Below are positions 16,815 to 25,390 of a stretch of DNA of 64,000 nt, piece by piece. Numbering within the stretch: position 1 is the first letter of the stretch; the number at the start of each line of letters is the position of its first letter. Where the stretch lies: assembly GCA_047975765.1 (NCBI GenBank), contig JBKEEF010000015.1, forward strand, positions 21,916-85,915, given 5' to 3'. Origin of the DNA: JAQWBS01 sp047975765 (lineage in GTDB: Bacteria > Pseudomonadota > Alphaproteobacteria > RF32 > CAG-239). A program made the position numbers and the translations under genes. The notes under the pieces are model-generated. The model saw only the letters and a list, made by a program, of their open reading frames with translations, had not been told where the DNA came from and did not search any database.

Positions 16815-17897
16815 TTAGTTTAACTTGTTGAGTGGAAGAATTGGCAAAGGATTAGCACCCTTTGAAGAAGGATCAACAATAACTTTGTTGGAATTCTTAA
16901 TTACTTCTTCCATTGTTTCGAGATATAGCTTTTTCGCAGTAACTTCACGTCCCTGTTTGTAAGCATCATAAACAGCTAAATATCTATCCATTTCACCTTG
17001 AGCTTTGTTGAGAACGCTTTCTTTGTAAGCTTCTGCATCGTTAACAATTTGTGCAGATTCACCTCTAGCTTGAGGAATGATTTGGTTGCGATAAGCTTGA
17101 GCTTGATTTTGGAATTTTTCCATATCTGCTTTTGCTCTTTGAACTTCGTTGAAGGCATCAACAACTTGTTGTGGAGGATCAGCTTTTTGCATTTTCACAC
17201 GAACAATTTGAATACCAGAATTAAATTCATTGAGAAGTGCTTGAAGTTCAGTTTTCGTTTCATCTTCAAGTCTGCCACGATCTTCAGTGATAATTGCTTG
17301 CATTTTAGATTGTCCAACAATTTCTCTCAAAACAGATTGTGCCGCAACATAAACCGTTTGCTCAGGATCACGAACGCTGAAAAGGTAATCTTTTGCGTTT
17401 TTGATTTTCCAAACAACTGTCAAGTTGATATCCACAATATTTTCGTCACCAGTCAACATATGGCTTTCAGTGAAGTTGTCATAAGCTGAGGAAGCATTAT
17501 TGCTAACACGATACATTCTGTTGTTGCTTGATATATCATTATATGAACCTCTAGAACTTTCACCTAAAGTGAAGCTTCTTTCTTGAGATTGATTAACTTT
17601 TTCGACAGTTTCAATAGGGTATGGCAAGTGGTAACGAAGACCAGACTCTGTTGTATCTTTGTATGCTCCAAAACGAAGTACAACGCCTTGTTCGTTAGGT
17701 TCAACTTGATAAAACCCTGAAAGTGCCCAAAGGGTTACGAGGGCGAAGAAAATCCACTTAATTTTGAATTCGATATTATTATTTCCATCGTTCTTTTTCA
17801 CAAATTTTGTGAAGTCTTCAACTTTGGCTTTTTTTTCGGATTTTTTATTGTCATTCCAAGGGGTTTCATCATCCCAAGGATTATTTCCTTTCGTCAT
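16815..17897 (-). CDS. hflK: HflK, SPFH-domain modulator of FtsH
   Basis: HflK is the partner of HflC in the FtsH-associated membrane assembly. The 360-residue protein opens with N-N-P-W-D-D-E-T-P-W, the tryptophan/asparagine-rich start typical of HflK. It then has a membrane helix (about 48-64), the SPFH domain (G-V-V-L-R-F-G-A-Y ... E-R-S-F-T-L-G-E) and a coiled-coil C-terminus. It is the first gene of the minus-strand operon hflK-hflC-degP-holC. The divergent intergenic region to the Mrp genes is only about 100 bases, so both promoters must lie there. Confidence 0.95.
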   Translation of the reverse strand: MTKGNNPWDDETPWNDNKKSEKKAKVEDFTKFVKKNDGNNNIEFKIKWIFFALVTLWALSGFYQVEPNEQGVVLRFGAYKDTTESGLRYHLPYPIETVEKVNQSQERSFTLGESSRGSYNDISSNNRMYRVSNNASSAYDNFTESHMLTGDENIVDINLTVVWKIKNAKDYLFSVRDPEQTVYVAAQSVLREIVGQSKMQAIITEDRGRLEDETKTELQALLNEFNSGIQIVRVKMQKADPPQQVVDAFNEVQRAKADMEKFQNQAQAYRNQIIPQARGESAQIVNDAEAYKESVLNKAQGEMDRYLAVYDAYKQGREVTAKKLYLETMEEVIKNSNKVIVDPSSKGANPLPILPLNKLN

Positions 17898-18005
17898 ATT
17901 AATTTCCTCTGGTTATTTTATCCTAAGTAATTATATATAATAATTGTTACGCATTTACAATAAATGATGACATTCTATTAACAACCAGCATAAGAGGAAA
18001 ATTTG

Positions 18006-18197
18006 ATGTTAAAGCAAGTCAAAGATATTGTAACTAAGTACTATAAATCTGGACAAATTAAGTCTATTGATATCGAAAACAGAAGTGTCTATATTGATAT
18101 TATTGGGCAAGATTTAGAAAAAATTGATGAAAAGATGAAAAAAGAAATATATAATCTCTCTGTTGAAAAGGTTTCTGTTATTCATCTAAAAGGGTAA
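18006..18197 (+). CDS. Stand-alone copy of the Mrp N-terminal (DUF59/MIP18-like) domain
   Basis: The protein is 63 residues and is plainly homologous to the first 65 residues of the Mrp protein encoded 36 bases downstream. Both have a pattern V-K/R-D-I-V-T-x-x-Y near residue 6, a central hydrophobic strand ending in I-I-G, D-E-K-M/I-K-x-x-I-Y-(D/N)-L, and a final K-V-S-V/I-I-H. The ATG at 18006 is supported by a GAGG eight bases upstream. Stand-alone domains of this type take part in Fe-S cluster assembly (SufT/MIP18 family). A tandem duplication of the domain as a separate gene in front of mrp is unusual. Its function is inferred only. Confidence 0.75.
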   Translation: MLKQVKDIVTKYYKSGQIKSIDIENRSVYIDIIGQDLEKIDEKMKKEIYNLSVEKVSVIHLKG

Positions 18198-18233
18198 TAA
18201 CCCCTTAGATTCAATAGTTTTGAAAGGACTATC

Positions 18234-19241
18234 ATGGAAAAAAAGATTAGGGATATTGTAACAAGTTTTTACGAAGAAGAAAAACTTGAAGCCGTTAAAT
18301 TGCTTAATAATCGTGTGATTATTACCATCATTGGTGAAAATGTTGATGAACAAGCGGATGAAAAAATTAAGCAAAAAATTTATGATTTGGGTACAATCGA
18401 CAAAGTTTCAATCATTCACACGGCTGAAAAAACACCTCAATCGACTGGATCTGCTAGTCCTTTTGAAGAAAAGTGGAAAATCAATGGTGTTAAAAAAATT
18501 ATAGGAGTAGCTTCTGGAAAAGGTGGGGTGGGAAAATCCACAACATCTGTTAATTTAGCATTAGCACTTGCAAATTTAGGCAAAAAAGTTGCTCTTTTTG
18601 ACGCGGATATTTATGGTCCTTCTGTTCCAACAATGCTTGGTTATGCAGATGAACAAGCAGAATCTTTGGACGGTAAAGTGCTTGAACCTTTTATGAATAT
18701 GGGAATTGCCTCCATGTCCATTGGTGCATTGATTGGTAAAGATAGCCCAGTCATTTGGCGAGGAATTAAGGCCGCTGGCGCGATTGAACAAATTATCACA
18801 GGCACAAAATGGGGCGAAATTGATATTATGGTTGTTGATATGCCTCCAGGAACAGGTGATATTCAACTCACAATGTCTCAAAAAATGGATTTTGATGGCA
18901 TGGTTATTGTTTCTACACCGCAAGATATTGCTTTGATAGATGCAATCAAAGGTGTGAATATGTTCAAAAAAGTTGATGTTCCAATTCTCGGAATTGTTGA
19001 AAATATGAGCTATTATATTTGTGAAAACTGTGGTACGAGAGCAGATATTTTCGGGCACGAAGGGGCTAAAAAAACAGCTGAAAAACTGGGTGTTAAATTC
19101 CTTGGTGAAGTTCCATTACATTTGAATATTCGTGAAAATGCAGATAATGGTACACCAATTGTTTTTGCTGAACCAGAAGGTAAATTTACCAAAATCTATG
19201 AAGAAATTGCAGAAAAAGTTACCGAAGGTTTAGAGGCCTAA
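18234..19241 (+). CDS. mrp: Mrp/ApbC P-loop Fe-S carrier ATPase
   Basis: Mrp proteins bind and transfer iron-sulfur clusters to target enzymes in an ATP-dependent way. The 335-residue protein has an N-terminal DUF59-like domain (1-65), a linker, and the MinD-like P-loop domain with G-V-A-S-G-K-G-G-V-G-K-S-T near residue 93. Switch motifs (D-A-D-I-Y-G-P-S and D-M-P-P-G-T-G-D) and the cluster-binding pair C-E-N-C follow. It forms an operon with the upstream domain copy and the TfoX-N gene three bases downstream. Abundant Fe-S enzymes nearby (NifJ, RnfC) are plausible clients. Confidence 0.95.
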   Translation: MEKKIRDIVTSFYEEEKLEAVKLLNNRVIITIIGENVDEQADEKIKQKIYDLGTIDKVSIIHTAEKTPQSTGSASPFEEKWKINGVKKIIGVASGKGGVGKSTTSVNLALALANLGKKVALFDADIYGPSVPTMLGYADEQAESLDGKVLEPFMNMGIASMSIGALIGKDSPVIWRGIKAAGAIEQIITGTKWGEIDIMVVDMPPGTGDIQLTMSQKMDFDGMVIVSTPQDIALIDAIKGVNMFKKVDVPILGIVENMSYYICENCGTRADIFGHEGAKKTAEKLGVKFLGEVPLHLNIRENADNGTPIVFAEPEGKFTKIYEEIAEKVTEGLEA

Positions 19242-19244
19242 GTT

Positions 19245-19589
19245 ATGGCAACAACACAAGATTTTATTGACTATATATATGAGCAACTAGGTGAGGTAAG
19301 TGGACTTTCTCATCGAAAAATGTTCGGCGAATGTATGATGTATGTGAATGCTAAACCTTTGCTGTTGGTTTGCGATAATACGGTTTTCGTAAAAAAACGT
19401 GAAGAAACTTTAGCCCTTTTCGAAGATTTTGGATATTCTGCTTATGAAGGAATTCCTTATCCAGGGGCAAGACCTCATTATGTTATGGATATTGATGAAA
19501 AAGATTTTGCAGTTGAAATGCTTAAACTTCTAGATAAACTTTTGCCTTTTCCTAAACCTAAAAAGAAAAAAATTAAAGTGATTTTTTAG
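19245..19589 (+). CDS. TfoX N-terminal-domain protein
   Basis: The 114-residue cytosolic protein matches the TfoX/Sxy N-terminal domain. It contains S-H-R-K-M-F-G-E-C-M-M-Y near residue 24, L-L-V-C-D-N-T-V-F-V-K, and the Y-P-G-A-R-P-H-Y segment near residue 74. In gammaproteobacteria full-length TfoX activates competence genes, but single-domain versions are common in other bacteria and have no proven role. The C-terminal TfoX helix-hairpin domain is absent. It begins three bases after mrp and is probably co-transcribed. The tail is Lys-rich. Confidence 0.8.
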   Translation: MATTQDFIDYIYEQLGEVSGLSHRKMFGECMMYVNAKPLLLVCDNTVFVKKREETLALFEDFGYSAYEGIPYPGARPHYVMDIDEKDFAVEMLKLLDKLLPFPKPKKKKIKVIF

Positions 19590-19600
19590 AAATTTTTATA

Positions 19601-19627
19601 GATTCCCAATCAAGTTGGGAATGACAG
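19601..19627. repeat. Small palindromic element (ATTCCCAA...TTGGGAAT GACA)
   Basis: An 8-bp perfect stem with a five-base loop is followed by GACAG, in the convergent gap between the TfoX-N gene and the M48 protease. The layout ATTCCC-loop-GGGAATGACA resembles a short intergenic palindrome found in several alphaproteobacterial genomes. Only one copy is seen here, and it may simply act as a weak terminator. Confidence 0.35.
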
Positions 19628-19654
19628 ATAAAAAACTGAAGATAAACAAATAGA

Positions 19655-21037
19655 TTAATATTGTCCTTGATACGCATCTTTTTCCGCGTCTTTGATGCGA
19701 TTTTCAAGGTCATTGAGTTTTAGCGAAAGTGCAGGAGTTGGAGAAGCTTTTCTTGCCATATCAATTTGTTTATGCGCAGCATCAAATTGTCCAATTCTCA
19801 AACTAGATTCTGCTGAAGCATAGTTTGCACCTGCCATATTGTTTCTTAAAGCATAGGTTCTTGCGAGCAATAGCCAAGATTCATAAGTAGGTTGAACAAT
19901 AATAACTTTGTTCAAATTATTTTCTGTTTGAACCAATTCTGCTTGTGTTGGCTCATCTTCTAAAACTGCTTGTGCTAGATTAACTCTGAATAAATTTGAA
20001 TTAGGAAGTAAAGCTAGTGCTTTACTATATTCTGCTTTAGCTTGCTTAGCATTTCCAGTTTCCAGATAGATTTGTCCTTTTAACTCATGAAAATAGGGAT
20101 TGTTTGGTTCAATAGTTATCAGTTCATCAATTATGGAAATTGATTTTTCTTTTTTCATCATTCTATAATTGATAATTGCTAAAGCATATTTGTCAGCAAT
20201 GGTTTGTCCTTTGCCATATGTTGCTAAAACGACTTCTGGAGGATATAAATAGGCTGTCAATTTTGCTTTGATGCGCACAAATTCTTCTGTTGTTTGCACA
20301 CCTTTATAAGGAGATTTTTGAGCAGCGTCTTCAATGAAAGAAATTCTTTCAGAAGTTACAGGGTGGGTTCTGAAATAGGATGTTTCTGTCACACCTGTTG
20401 CTAAATTTTCTTTCTCAATTTTTTTCATGAAATTTCTCATCCCTTGAGGAGAGATATGATTGTCATTAAGGAGGCGAATACCTGCTTCATCAGCACTTCG
20501 TTCTTCTTGAACACGATAGTTGAGGTAGTCGTTAAAAATAGAACCTTGAGAACCTAGCATAAGCGCCATTCCTACATCACCACGACCACTTGCCACAGCA
20601 GCAGCTCCAGCAACAAGCATAGAGGCAAGTCCTGCTTCACTGAGTTGTTGCGCCTTTAATTTTCCTCTGAGGATATGCCCACCTTGAATATGCCCAATTT
20701 CATGGGCAATGACACCACGAAGCTCATCATCACTTCCGGCACGAACGATTGTTCCTGTGTTGATAAATAGTGAATTCCCATCAGAAACAAATGCATTTAA
20801 GCTGTCATCAGAAATGATATAGATGTTGTTGCGATTGAAAGGTACATTTGCACTTCTAAAAAGTGGCATACTCAAACCTTGAAGAAAAGTTTCTGTTTCT
20901 TCATCATAAATGATAGTTTGGGCATAAGCATTTGGCACAAGCAAAAAACTTGCAAGCAGCATAAAACTGCCCACAAGCTTCTTGTTAATGTTTTTTAAGA
21001 GGGTAGCTGTTAGCCACCAATAAGTTTTCTCCACCAA
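19655..21037 (-). CDS. BepA-like periplasmic M48 metalloprotease with TPR domain
   Basis: BepA-type proteases act in quality control of outer-membrane protein assembly. The protein (up to 460 residues) has a signal peptide ending V-P-N-A-Y-A-Q. The M48 zinc motif is H-E-I-G-H-I-Q-G-G-H, with the third ligand region in R-S-A-D-E-A-G. A C-terminal half of tetratricopeptide-like repeats follows (Y-F-H-E-L-K-G-Q-I-Y-L-E-T-G-N ... Y-S-K-A-L-A-L-L-P). The annotated start overlaps the RNase E 3' end by 28 bases; a later start nearer the signal peptide (the L-L-K-N-I-N-K-K segment) is possible. It is co-directional with rne. Confidence 0.88.
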   Translation of the reverse strand: MVEKTYWWLTATLLKNINKKLVGSFMLLASFLLVPNAYAQTIIYDEETETFLQGLSMPLFRSANVPFNRNNIYIISDDSLNAFVSDGNSLFINTGTIVRAGSDDELRGVIAHEIGHIQGGHILRGKLKAQQLSEAGLASMLVAGAAAVASGRGDVGMALMLGSQGSIFNDYLNYRVQEERSADEAGIRLLNDNHISPQGMRNFMKKIEKENLATGVTETSYFRTHPVTSERISFIEDAAQKSPYKGVQTTEEFVRIKAKLTAYLYPPEVVLATYGKGQTIADKYALAIINYRMMKKEKSISIIDELITIEPNNPYFHELKGQIYLETGNAKQAKAEYSKALALLPNSNLFRVNLAQAVLEDEPTQAELVQTENNLNKVIIVQPTYESWLLLARTYALRNNMAGANYASAESSLRIGQFDAAHKQIDMARKASPTPALSLKLNDLENRIKDAEKDAYQGQY

Positions 21038-23466
21038 GTAGATTTTCCTTTTTTCTCTTTGTTTTCTCTTGTTTCAACTCTTTCAGAAGATTGCTGATTT
21101 CCGTTTCCACGATTATTGTTACTACGGTTGTCATTACGATTATCATTGCGATTATCATATCTTCTACGATTGTTGAAACGGTTTTTACGACGATGATTAT
21201 TGTTGTTGCCACCGTTATTGTTTCGTACATTTTCAGCAGATTTTTCTTCTTCTGGTTCTTCCCAGTAAATTTCTTCGTGTTTATCTTCAGAAATTTCTTC
21301 TTTTTCGTCTTCAGAAACATCGCTCTTATTATTCTTTGTTCTTTCAATCTTGATATTGGAAATATTTTTAATGCTATCATCAGCACTGATGATGATATTC
21401 ATCTCATATCTTTTTTCCAAAGAAACTAAAATTTCTCTTTTATTATTAAGAATGTAAATTGCAATATTGCTTGGAAGGTAAACATTAAGTGCTGAATAGC
21501 GAGCTTTGATGCCTTCTGCTTCAATTTCTCTTAAAACAGAAATGGCACTAGATTCAACAGTTCTAATGATTCCTTTACCTAAACAATGTGGACAAGGTTC
21601 ATAACTTGTTTCAAAGAAAGAAGGGTGCATTCTTTGACGAGAAATCTCAATCAAACCAAACATGCTCATTTTACCAACTTGAACACGGGAGCGGTCTTTT
21701 TTCAAAGCTTCTTTGATACGTCTTTCAACAGTTTGATTATTTGCATTTTCTTCCATATCAATGAAGTCAACAACAACAAGTCCGGCCAAGTTTCTAAGGC
21801 GGAGTTGACGAGCAATTTCATCTGCAGCTTCAAGGTTGGTCTTAAGTGCTGTTTCTTCTAAATCTCTTTCACGAGTTGAGCGACCAGAGTTCACATCAAT
21901 TGCAACCAAAGCTTCTGTTGGATTGATGACTAAATAACCACCAGATTCCAATTGAACATTAGTGTCATGAAGTTTTTCAAGTTGACCTTCAACTTGAAAA
22001 CGTTGGAATAATGGAACATCATTTTCGCGACAAGTCTTGATTTTTTTCAGAGTTTGTGGAGAAAGAATTTTGACAAATTCTCTCGCAAGTTTATAGGCTT
22101 TAGCGCCGTCAACAATTACTTCTGAAATATCTTTGGTATACATATCTCTAAGTGAACGTTTGATTAGACTTGCTTCTTCATAAATGAGGGTAGGAGCTTT
22201 GCTCTTCAAAGAGTCAATTCTGATTTGATTCCAAGTTCTCATTAAATAGTTATAGTCACGGCAAATGTCTTCTTTGCTTTTTTCTTCACCAGCTGTTCTA
22301 ACAATCATAGACATATCTGTTGTGAGTGGAAGTTCTTTCAATACAGTTTTAAGTCTTCTACGGTCTGCACCATTTGTAATTTTGCGAGAAACACCACCAC
22401 TTTTGATTCTGTTTGGCATCAAAACACAATATCTTCCTGCAAGAGAGAGGTATGTGCTGAGTGCTGCGCCTTTATTTCCTCTTTCTTCTTTAACGACTTG
22501 AACGATAAGGATTTGACCTTCTTTGATAACTTCTTGAATTTTTTTACGGTGAAAAAGCTTACGAGCTACCATTAATTTCTTTTGAACTTCGAAATTGAAT
22601 TCTTGAGTTTCATCTTCGTCATCATCTTCATCATCAAAATCTTCATCATCATTTTCAGAGACTTTGTTTTTGAATTTTTCTTCATTTCTTTTAGGAGAAA
22701 AAGTTTCTTCTTCAGAAATGTGATCTTCTTCAGTTCCTGTAGATTCTGCAGAAACTTTGATTTTTTCTTTGTCTTTGTTGTTATTATGACGACGACGATT
22801 TCTGTAGTTTTTCTTAACTAAACGACGAGATTTGTTTTTGTTATCTTCATCTGTAGTCTCAGAACCTTCAGCATTTTCTGAAGCCTCAATATTTTCAGAT
22901 ACTTCTTCTGTAGCTACTTCTTCATTATTCACTGCTTCAGAAATGTTTTCTGAAGTTGTTTCTTGGATAGAGGTTTCTCCAGTTTTTTCAAAAGATTCAG
23001 CATGAACTTCTTCAGTAGCTTCTTCAGTTTTTGCCGCTTGTGCTTCAATTTCAGCTTGTTCTTTAGCTTGAGCTTCAAGTCTTTTTTGTTCTTCTAAAGC
23101 TCTTGCTTTTTCTCTTTCTTCTCTGTATCTTTCTCTTTCAAGTTCTTTTTCTTTAAGAGCTGTTTTTTTAGCTTCAATTGCTTCATCAATTTCTTTTTCA
23201 ACTTCTTCAAGCTCTTTTTCAGAAACATTATAGTAGTCTGGATGAATTTCACCGAAAGCTAAGAAGCCATGTCTATTGCCACCATAATCTACAAAAGCAG
23301 CCTGTAAAGAAGGCTCAACTCTGATAACTTTTGCTAAATAAACGTTTCCTTTGATTTGTTTTCTTGAACTAGATTCAAACTCAACATCTTCAAGCTTGTT
23401 TCCATTTACGACGACAACTCTTGTTTCTTCTGGATGAGTGTCATCAATTAACATTCTTTTTGTCAT
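21010..23466 (-). CDS. rne: Ribonuclease E/G
   Basis: RNase E is the main endonuclease of mRNA decay and rRNA processing. The 818-residue protein has an S1 domain split by a long acidic and Lys/Arg-rich insertion (about residues 80-310). The DNase I-like catalytic part carries V-A-I-D-V-N-S-G-R and V-V-V-D-F-I-D-M-E, whose aspartates bind Mg2+. Then come the zinc-link C-P-H-C and an Asn/Arg-rich tail (N-N-R-R-R-Y-D-N-R repeats) of the kind that binds RNA or partners. The insertion inside S1 is typical of alphaproteobacterial RNase E. The 5' leader has two stem-loops. Confidence 0.95.
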   Translation of the reverse strand: MTKRMLIDDTHPEETRVVVVNGNKLEDVEFESSSRKQIKGNVYLAKVIRVEPSLQAAFVDYGGNRHGFLAFGEIHPDYYNVSEKELEEVEKEIDEAIEAKKTALKEKELERERYREEREKARALEEQKRLEAQAKEQAEIEAQAAKTEEATEEVHAESFEKTGETSIQETTSENISEAVNNEEVATEEVSENIEASENAEGSETTDEDNKNKSRRLVKKNYRNRRRHNNNKDKEKIKVSAESTGTEEDHISEEETFSPKRNEEKFKNKVSENDDEDFDDEDDDEDETQEFNFEVQKKLMVARKLFHRKKIQEVIKEGQILIVQVVKEERGNKGAALSTYLSLAGRYCVLMPNRIKSGGVSRKITNGADRRRLKTVLKELPLTTDMSMIVRTAGEEKSKEDICRDYNYLMRTWNQIRIDSLKSKAPTLIYEEASLIKRSLRDMYTKDISEVIVDGAKAYKLAREFVKILSPQTLKKIKTCRENDVPLFQRFQVEGQLEKLHDTNVQLESGGYLVINPTEALVAIDVNSGRSTRERDLEETALKTNLEAADEIARQLRLRNLAGLVVVDFIDMEENANNQTVERRIKEALKKDRSRVQVGKMSMFGLIEISRQRMHPSFFETSYEPCPHCLGKGIIRTVESSAISVLREIEAEGIKARYSALNVYLPSNIAIYILNNKREILVSLEKRYEMNIIISADDSIKNISNIKIERTKNNKSDVSEDEKEEISEDKHEEIYWEEPEEEKSAENVRNNNGGNNNNHRRKNRFNNRRRYDNRNDNRNDNRSNNNRGNGNQQSSERVETRENKEKKGKSTWWRKLIGG

Positions 23467-24010
23467 AATTCTTAATTTAAACTCCGCAACACACCAGACT
23501 GCTTTCGCAGTCTAAAAATTATATAAATGTATGTTGTTTGAGTGATATTTCCAGATACAATCAAACCATGCTTTTGCCTGTGTTATGGGCAAAAGAGGGA
23601 TATAACTTATCAAAAAAAATGCAAAGATTCTATTTTAAACAACAATCTTCGCAAAATTCCAGTTTTTGAACATACCATTGTTATTTTTTAGTTATTTCAA
23701 TGTTCAAAAGATAAAACTCAAATCAACAAAAACTTTTTTTCTTGCAAATTATATGAATATATTCAGTCGCTATGAAAGAATACGGTATCAAAGATTAAGC
23801 TTGTTACAAAAAAGCATATATTAAAATTAAAGCTTAAACCCGATATATATTATTTCATATAATTTATCTCTAAGATATACAAAGATAAATTAAATTACAA
23901 TATTAATTTTTATCTATAGGAAAGTTTTTTTTTACGATTTTTAACGCATTGGTAATAAGTCTTTTATATAAATTAGAGTATATATATGTAAACTTAACCT
24001 GCGGACTTAG
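23467..24010. promoter_or_regulatory. Divergent rne / amiC intergenic region with rne leader stem-loops
   Basis: This 544-base region holds no gene. Next to rne it contains a 7-bp hairpin (23496-23513) that reads AGACTGC-GAAA-GCAGTCT on the rne strand, a GAAA tetraloop. Further upstream is a second hairpin, CTTTTGCC/GGCAAAAG (about 23572-23596). The rest is very A/T rich with several TATAAT-like hexamers (for example near 23820-23990), where the two divergent promoters should lie. No small ORF with a ribosome site was seen. Confidence 0.55.
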
Positions 24011-25267
24011 ATGATAAAGCAACAAAAGACATTTTTTTCATTTTTAATCAAGCTTAAAATGCTCAAATTTATATGTTTTTGCGTTATATCTCTTTTTGTA
24101 TCTATGAAAAATGCTGCGGCTTATGATGTGACAGATATTCGAATTGGTCAAGGTGTGGAAAGTATTCGTATCGTTTTTGATGCTTCTAAGAAATTTAATT
24201 ATAATGTTTTTCTTCTTGATGCACCAAAACGTTTGGTGGTTGATATTTATGATGCTTCTGTGAGTCCTAAACTTGAAAAAGAAATTAGTAATAGTGATTT
24301 TGTTGAAAATTTAAGGGTTGGAATACCAAGTGGAAATTCAACAAGAATTGTGTTTGACTTGAAAAAAAGTTCAATTGTCAAAAAGGCGTTCATTTTGCCT
24401 CCTCAAAGTAGCTTTGATTGGCGTTTTGTAGTGGATATCGCTTTGGCTTCTGATCGTCAATATGCACAGAGTGTGGGTCAAGATAAGGCTTTTAGCAGTG
24501 GAGATACAATCCAAACTTATCAAGAAAAAAACAGTGAACCAGCTTATGTTGCACCGAAAGATACATCAGGCAAGAAAAGAATTATTGTTCTTGACCCTGG
24601 TCATGGAGGGAAAGACCCCGGCGCAATTGGATATTCTGGAATTTATGAAAAGAATATCACTTTAGCAATGGCTAAGGAGTTAAAAGCGATTTTGGATAAA
24701 GACCCAAGATATAAAGTTTATTTAACCAGAAATAGAGATGTTTTCATTTCTTTGCGAGACAGAGTGAAGATTTCTCGTGGACATGATGCAGATTTGTTTA
24801 TTTCAATCCATGCAGATAGTGCAAGAAATCGCAGTGCTGTTGGACTATCTGTTTATACATTGTCAGAAGTGGCATCGGATAAAGAAGCTGAGGCTTTGGC
24901 GGATAGAGAAAATAAAGCAGATATTATTGCTGGACTTAATCTTGTGGAGCATTCAAAGGAAGTTTCAGATATTCTCATCAACCTAGCTCAGAGAGAAACA
25001 ATGAATCGCTCTTCTGAATTTGCGTCTTTTATGGTGACAGAAATGGGACGAGTTGCAAAAACACTTTCTAATACACACAGATTTGCGGGATTTGCTGTGT
25101 TAAAAGCACCAGATGTTCCTTCTGTTTTATTGGAAATGGGCTATTTGTCAAACCGTACAGAAGAAAGACTTTTGAAACAACCTTCATATCGTAATAAGCT
25201 TGCAAATGCGACTAAAAAGGCAATTGATAGATATTTTGATAATATGCAAAGAGCCTCTGTCTTCTAA
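24011..25267 (+). CDS. amiC: N-acetylmuramoyl-L-alanine amidase (AMIN + amidase_3)
   Basis: This is a periplasmic zinc amidase that cleaves septal peptidoglycan during cell separation. The 418-residue protein has an N-terminal hydrophobic export segment (about 18-38), an AMIN domain (about 40-140) for septum targeting, and an amidase_3 catalytic domain. Zinc and catalytic residues are in L-D-P-G-H-G-G, G-I-Y-E-K-N, I-S-I-H-A-D and L-L-E-M-G-Y. The gene order rne / amiC-mrcA-prfB is a conserved alphaproteobacterial neighbourhood. It is followed by mrcA after about 120 bases. Confidence 0.93.
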   Translation: MIKQQKTFFSFLIKLKMLKFICFCVISLFVSMKNAAAYDVTDIRIGQGVESIRIVFDASKKFNYNVFLLDAPKRLVVDIYDASVSPKLEKEISNSDFVENLRVGIPSGNSTRIVFDLKKSSIVKKAFILPPQSSFDWRFVVDIALASDRQYAQSVGQDKAFSSGDTIQTYQEKNSEPAYVAPKDTSGKKRIIVLDPGHGGKDPGAIGYSGIYEKNITLAMAKELKAILDKDPRYKVYLTRNRDVFISLRDRVKISRGHDADLFISIHADSARNRSAVGLSVYTLSEVASDKEAEALADRENKADIIAGLNLVEHSKEVSDILINLAQRETMNRSSEFASFMVTEMGRVAKTLSNTHRFAGFAVLKAPDVPSVLLEMGYLSNRTEERLLKQPSYRNKLANATKKAIDRYFDNMQRASVF

Positions 25268-25390
25268 TTTATGAAAAAAAGACTATCTTTTATCCATATC
25301 CAACAATATTTTACTGTTAAAATAGAATATTTTGTTATAGATTGTCTTCTCAGATTTTGATATTTAATAATTAATTTTTCGGACGAATAA

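Noticed and set aside
17925..17955. Third Fur-like site upstream of hflK
   Set aside because: TAATAATTGTTACGC matches only the left part of the consensus, and the A/T-rich background makes this match unremarkable.
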